Shown here in pieces: positions 5,013 through 7,893 of a DNA stretch of 7,893 nt. The position numbers and the translations under genes were made by a program. Origin of the DNA: Hyphomicrobium sp. (lineage in GTDB: Bacteria > Pseudomonadota > Alphaproteobacteria > Rhizobiales > Hyphomicrobiaceae); the NCBI GenBank assembly GCA_030609245.1, contig JAUWCP010000101.1, positions 1-7,893 on the forward strand. The letters run 5' to 3'. How positions within the stretch are numbered: position 1 is the first letter of the stretch; each line of letters starts with the position of its first letter. The notes under the pieces are model-generated. The model was not told where the DNA came from. It searched no databases and saw only the letters and a list, made by a program, of their open reading frames with translations.

Positions 5013-6200
5013 ATGAGCCAGGATAAGGAAACCATTGTCATTGCCAGTGCGGTACGCACGCCGATTGGCTCGTTTAACGGCTCTTTGGCGAGCCTTCCAG
5101 CGCACGAGCTGGGAAAGGTCGTTATCAAAGAGGCCTTGGAGCGTGCCGGTGTCGCACCCGGCGACGTTTGCGAAGTGATACTCGGCCAGGTTCTAACGGC
5201 AGGCCACGGGCAGAACCCGGCCCGGCAGGCCTCCATTGCGGCAGGCGTCCCCGTCGATGCACCGGCCTGGGGCGTTAACCAAGTTTGTGGATCGGCGCTC
5301 AGGGCGGTCGCGCTCGGCATGCAGCAGATTCAGACGGGCTCTTCCTCGATCGTTGTTGCAGGCGGGCAGGAGAGCATGAGCCAGTCCAAGCACGCCGCAC
5401 ACCTGCGCGACGGCGTGAAGATGGGCGATCTCAAGATGATCGACACCATGGTTTCGGATGGTCTTTGGGATGCATTCAACGGCTACCACATGGGCACAAC
5501 AGCGGAGAACGTCGCGCGCCAATGGCAGATCACTCGTGAGGAGCAGGATCTGTTTGCGGTAGCCTCGCAGAACAAGGCGGAGGCGGCCAGGAAGGCCGGC
5601 AAGTTCAAGGACGAAATCGTGCCTGTAACGATCAAGACGCGCAAAGGTGACATTATCGTTTCCGAGGACGAGTACATCCGCGAAGGCGCGACCATTGAAA
5701 GCGTCGCAAAGCTGCGCGCCGCGTTTGAGAAGGATGGAACGGTGACCGCCGGCAATGCTTCTGGACTTAACGATGGCGCGGCAGTCGTTGTGCTCATGAC
5801 GCTGAAGGACGCCAAGAAGCGTGGGATCGAGCCCTTGGCCCGCATCGTCTCTTGGGCGCACGCCGGTGTTGATCCCTCGATCATGGGTACGGGGCCTATT
5901 CCGGCTTCGAAAAAGGCGCTGGAGAAGGCCCAGTGGACGGTCAAAGATCTCGATCTCGTAGAAGCCAACGAAGCCTTTGCGGCGCAGGCCTGCGCGGTCA
6001 ACAAGGGGCTTGGCTGGGATACGGACCGGGTCAACGTCAACGGCGGCGCCATCGCGCTCGGCCATCCGATTGGTGCCTCGGGAGCGCGCGTGCTTACGAC
6101 GCTGCTTCACGAAATGAGGCGCAGCAAAGCTAAGAAGGGCCTCGCCACGCTATGCATTGGCGGTGGAATGGGCGTCGCGATGTGCGTCGAGCGCCTTTGA
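5013..6200 (+). CDS. phaA: Acetyl-CoA acetyltransferase (beta-ketothiolase)
   Basis: A 395-residue cytosolic thiolase, full length for the biosynthetic family. It condenses two acetyl-CoA into acetoacetyl-CoA, the first step of PHB synthesis. All catalytic elements are present: the nucleophile Cys92 in NQVCGSAL, NEAF at 319-322 (Asn319), His351 in GGAIALGHPIGASGAR, and Cys381 in CIGGGMG. These lie three residues beyond their positions in the well-studied Zoogloea enzyme, as I recall it. The N-terminus IVIASAVRTPIGSFNGSL is typical. ATG 5013 follows the strong ribosome binding site GAGGAGG with an 8-nt spacer. phaB follows after 96 nt, and phaR is divergent upstream, so this is the classic PHB precursor arrangement. 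atoB or a degradative thiolase is a formal alternative, but the pairing with phaB favours phaA. A GC-rich hairpin after the stop codon may reduce read-through into phaB. Confidence 0.96.
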   Translation: MSQDKETIVIASAVRTPIGSFNGSLASLPAHELGKVVIKEALERAGVAPGDVCEVILGQVLTAGHGQNPARQASIAAGVPVDAPAWGVNQVCGSALRAVALGMQQIQTGSSSIVVAGGQESMSQSKHAAHLRDGVKMGDLKMIDTMVSDGLWDAFNGYHMGTTAENVARQWQITREEQDLFAVASQNKAEAARKAGKFKDEIVPVTIKTRKGDIIVSEDEYIREGATIESVAKLRAAFEKDGTVTAGNASGLNDGAAVVVLMTLKDAKKRGIEPLARIVSWAHAGVDPSIMGTGPIPASKKALEKAQWTVKDLDLVEANEAFAAQACAVNKGLGWDTDRVNVNGGAIALGHPIGASGARVLTTLLHEMRRSKAKKGLATLCIGGGMGVAMCVERL

Positions 6201-6221
6201 GGGCGCCTCTTCATGCAAATC

Positions 6222-6249
6222 GGCCGCCGGCCCTGCTGGCGGCCTTCTT
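6222..6249 (+). terminator. GC-rich hairpin with T-rich tail between phaA and phaB
   Basis: GGCCGCC (6222-6228) pairs with GGCGGCC (6238-6244). The stem can extend inward by a G-T, a G-C and a C-G pair to leave a 3-nt loop, giving 10 pairs. TTCTTATT follows on the plus strand (6245-6252). This has the form of an intrinsic terminator with an imperfect T-run, 22 nt past the phaA stop and 45 nt before the phaB start. Confidence 0.6.
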
Positions 6250-6296
6250 ATTCACCCTAATCGATCAACAATGAACAAAACTGAGGGAGGACTTCC

Positions 6297-7025
6297 ATGG
6301 CACGTGTCGCCGTCGTGACGGGAGGCACGCGTGGCATTGGCCACGCGATTTCGATTGCCTTGAAAAATAGCGGATACCGGGTTGCCGCCACTTACGCGGG
6401 CAATGACGCCGCCGCGCAGCAGTTCCAGGCTGATACGGGCATTCCCGTATACAAATGGGACGTCGGCGATTATGCGGCTTGTGAGCAGGGCGTTGCGCAG
6501 GTGACGAAGGACCTTGGGCCGGTCGACGTGCTGGTAAACAATGCAGGCATCGTGCGTGACGCCATGCTTCATCGCATGACGAAGGAGCAGTGGGACATTG
6601 TCATCCGCACCGATTTGGATTCGGTGTTCAACATGTGCCGTCTCGTCATAGAGGGCATGCGTAATCGAAAATTCGGCCGCATTATCAACATCTCTTCGAT
6701 CAACGGCCGCAAGGGTCAGATGGGCCAGACCAATTATTCTGCCGCCAAGGCTGGCATGCATGGTTTCACCAAGGCGCTTGCCTTTGAGTCCGCCGCCAAG
6801 GGTATCACCGTCAACACGATTGCACCGGGCTACATCGCCACGGATATGCTCCTCGCTATGCCCAAAGAGGTGCTGGACTCCAAGATCATCCCGCTGATCC
6901 CGGTTGGTCGGCTTGGCGAGTCAGAAGAGATTGCGCGCGCGGTCGTCTTCCTGGCGGCGGATGAGGCGGGATTCGCCACGGGGGCCTGCTTTGATATCAA
7001 TGGCGGTCACTACATGGCGAGCTGA
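6297..7025 (+). CDS. phaB: Acetoacetyl-CoA reductase (short-chain dehydrogenase)
   Basis: A 242-residue cytosolic SDR enzyme, full length. It reduces acetoacetyl-CoA to (R)-3-hydroxybutyryl-CoA, normally with NADPH, supplying the monomer for PHB synthase. Visible are the cofactor motif TGGTRGIG (8-15), NNAG (81-84), and catalytic Ser134, Tyr147 and Lys151 in NISSINGRKGQMGQTNYSAAK's frame, with Tyr 13 residues after Ser as expected. Downstream, PGYIATDM and FDINGGHYMAS are typical of PhaB and separate it from FabG, whose overall fold is the same. One oddity is that the Asn of the SDR Asn-Ser-Tyr-Lys tetrad, 28 residues before Ser, is Asp106 here (RTDLDS rather than TNL). ATG 6297 is preceded by GAGGGAGG (6283-6290) with a 6-nt spacer. 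It probably forms a transcription unit with phaA, modulated by the hairpin between them. Confidence 0.95.
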   Translation: MARVAVVTGGTRGIGHAISIALKNSGYRVAATYAGNDAAAQQFQADTGIPVYKWDVGDYAACEQGVAQVTKDLGPVDVLVNNAGIVRDAMLHRMTKEQWDIVIRTDLDSVFNMCRLVIEGMRNRKFGRIINISSINGRKGQMGQTNYSAAKAGMHGFTKALAFESAAKGITVNTIAPGYIATDMLLAMPKEVLDSKIIPLIPVGRLGESEEIARAVVFLAADEAGFATGACFDINGGHYMAS

Positions 7026-7034
7026 CAACGGCAC

Positions 7035-7069
7035 AAAAAAGCGGCGGCACTCTTAGTTGGTGCCGCCGC
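7035..7069 (-). terminator. Intrinsic terminator of the right-edge minus-strand gene
   Basis: GCGGCGGCAC (7041-7050) and GTGCCGCCGC (7060-7069) form a perfect 10-bp stem with a 9-nt loop. On the minus strand it is followed by six T (7040-7035), the standard form of a Rho-independent terminator, 29 nt past the stop codon of the minus-strand gene. On the plus strand no T-run follows, though the stem may also define the phaB 3' end, 15 nt after its stop. Confidence 0.88.
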
Positions 7070-7098
7070 ACGTCCAGGCCGAGTTCAGATCGTTGGGG

Positions 7099-7893
7099 CT
7101 AGCCCCGCAGCCGCGTGCGAATGATGCGCGGAAATTCGTCCATGTCGCCATTGCCCGGCATGTCGGGATCAGCAGCACGTTGGCTGCTCTCTTCTCGACT
7201 CCATGATTGATTGGAGCGCACCTCCGCTCTTGCCGTCTCCGCAGTAGGCGCGGGCTGCTGCCGCGGTGCTGGCGCCTGTCCGGGTGTATAGGAGGGCGCT
7301 GTGGTGCTGCGTTGCGATTCCGGTGTTGGGCCAGCAAACCATGCCTCGATCAAGTCGAGCTCGCTCGCTGACAGGTTGAGATCCTGGCTGCGGCATCGCG
7401 CAACGACGAAGTTGCGGAAGCGGCTAGCGAAGAGGCTCGCTGAGGCACCCTGGTCGAACCAAGGGTCGGCCTCACTGACGACATCGAGAACGAAGCGCGC
7501 GTCGTCGCGTCTAATCCCGATGCCGAAGTCTTGCGCGCGCTTGACAATGTTGGCGAGCGTCTGCGAGCCCGCCAGCCCGTTGGCGCTGATTTCCTGGGCC
7601 ATGACATCGAACAGGGCGCGGTAGTCTGGCGGCGAAAGCGTTGGTGCCTGGCATGCCTCATGGATGCGCGCGATCGATTGCTGAATGGCTGTCGGTCCCT
7701 CGCCTCGTGGTGGCGGAGACGTCCGCGACTGCTGTTGAGGCTGTTGAGCGCGCGGCGGCTCGGAACGAGGACGCCCCGGCTGACCCGAGAGGGTATCAGG
7801 CTGGGCCGGGGCCAGCGGACCGCGCTCCGCCTGGGCTGTGTGGCCCGGTGGTGAAGTGGCGGGACGCTGAGCTGAAGGTGTGCTGCCGAGAAG
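7099..7893 (-). CDS. Unknown protein with proline/glutamine-rich linkers, N-terminus off the window
   Basis: The frame is open from the right edge (7893) to the stop at 7099-7101, giving 264 residues with the true start beyond the window. I do not recognise it. The first 67 or so visible residues are low-complexity, rich in Pro, Gln, Ser, Ala and Arg (for example PPRAQQPQQQ). A folded-looking, probably helical region of about 115 residues follows, from IQQSIARIHEAC through YRALFDVMAQEISANG, ANIVKRAQDFGIGIRRDDARFVLD and LSASELDLIEAWFAG. A second Pro/Ala/Gln-rich linker and a polar tail ending DEFPRIIRTRLRG close the protein. No membrane segment or signal is visible in this part. An internal ATG at 7602 is not the start, because coding character continues upstream. 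One tentative idea is a C-terminal accessory domain of a nuclease-type (NYN/LabA-like) protein; this is weak recall only. A good terminator follows at 7035-7069. Confidence 0.7.
   Translation of the reverse strand, partial: LLGSTPSAQRPATSPPGHTAQAERGPLAPAQPDTLSGQPGRPRSEPPRAQQPQQQSRTSPPPRGEGPTAIQQSIARIHEACQAPTLSPPDYRALFDVMAQEISANGLAGSQTLANIVKRAQDFGIGIRRDDARFVLDVVSEADPWFDQGASASLFASRFRNFVVARCRSQDLNLSASELDLIEAWFAGPTPESQRSTTAPSYTPGQAPAPRQQPAPTAETARAEVRSNQSWSREESSQRAADPDMPGNGDMDEFPRIIRTRLRG

Noticed and set aside
5193..6110. A 305-codon minus-strand open frame opposite phaA
   Set aside because: The phaA product is full length with all catalytic residues. The opposite frame has no motif and is a shadow of phaA codon usage.
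6191..6206. GCGCC/GGCGC inverted repeat spanning the phaA stop codon
   Set aside because: Only a 5-bp stem, easily expected by chance in GC-rich sequence.
7602..7602. Internal ATG as the start of the right-edge minus-strand gene
   Set aside because: The frame stays open for 97 more codons to the window edge, with coherent Pro/Gln-rich coding sequence running straight into the helical domain.

Overview
The window looks like ordinary chromosomal DNA from an alphaproteobacterium, most likely of the order Hyphomicrobiales (a Hyphomicrobium/Rhizobium-type organism). The base composition is fairly GC-rich. There is a long-form IspG tail typical of that group and a PhaR-type PHB regulator divergent from phaA. 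A GT51 transglycosylase stands directly upstream of the gene for ribosomal protein L32. No IS element, CRISPR array, tRNA, rRNA or phage gene is visible.

Layout from left to right. (1) 1-729, plus strand: the last 59 codons of ispG (MEP isoprenoid pathway), then a small calcium-binding EF-hand lipoprotein, probably in the same transcript. (2) 730-1024: a convergent, non-coding gap with two long inverted repeats. (3) 1025-1924, minus strand: a farnesyl diphosphate synthase (ispA type). (4) 2024-3889, plus strand: mtgA (monofunctional peptidoglycan transglycosylase), rpmF (L32) with a good candidate promoter of its own, and a four-helix membrane protein of unknown role. A perfect 20-bp tandem duplication starts at the rpmF stop codon. 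(5) 3890-4128: a convergent gap with a tight hairpin. (6) 4129-6200 and 6297-7025: a polyhydroxybutyrate (PHB) precursor module, with phaR on the minus strand divergent from phaA and phaB on the plus strand. (7) 7035-7069: an intrinsic terminator for the last gene, a minus-strand protein of unknown function that runs off the right edge.

How the genes work together. PhaA condenses two acetyl-CoA to acetoacetyl-CoA, and PhaB reduces this to (R)-3-hydroxybutyryl-CoA, the monomer for PHB synthase. phaC is not in the window and must lie elsewhere. PhaR probably senses PHB and represses its own gene and phasin genes; a site resembling a PhaR operator lies 15 nt upstream of phaR. IspG and the FPP synthase feed C5 and C15 units to undecaprenyl, quinone and hopanoid synthesis. 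Lipid II, the MtgA substrate, is built on such a polyprenyl carrier, so these neighbours are metabolically linked.

I did not find a clearly new system. The points most worth a second look are the PhaR-like operator, the 20-bp duplication at the rpmF stop, the hairpin between phaA and phaB, the N-to-D change at an SDR tetrad position in PhaB, and the unrecognised right-edge protein.
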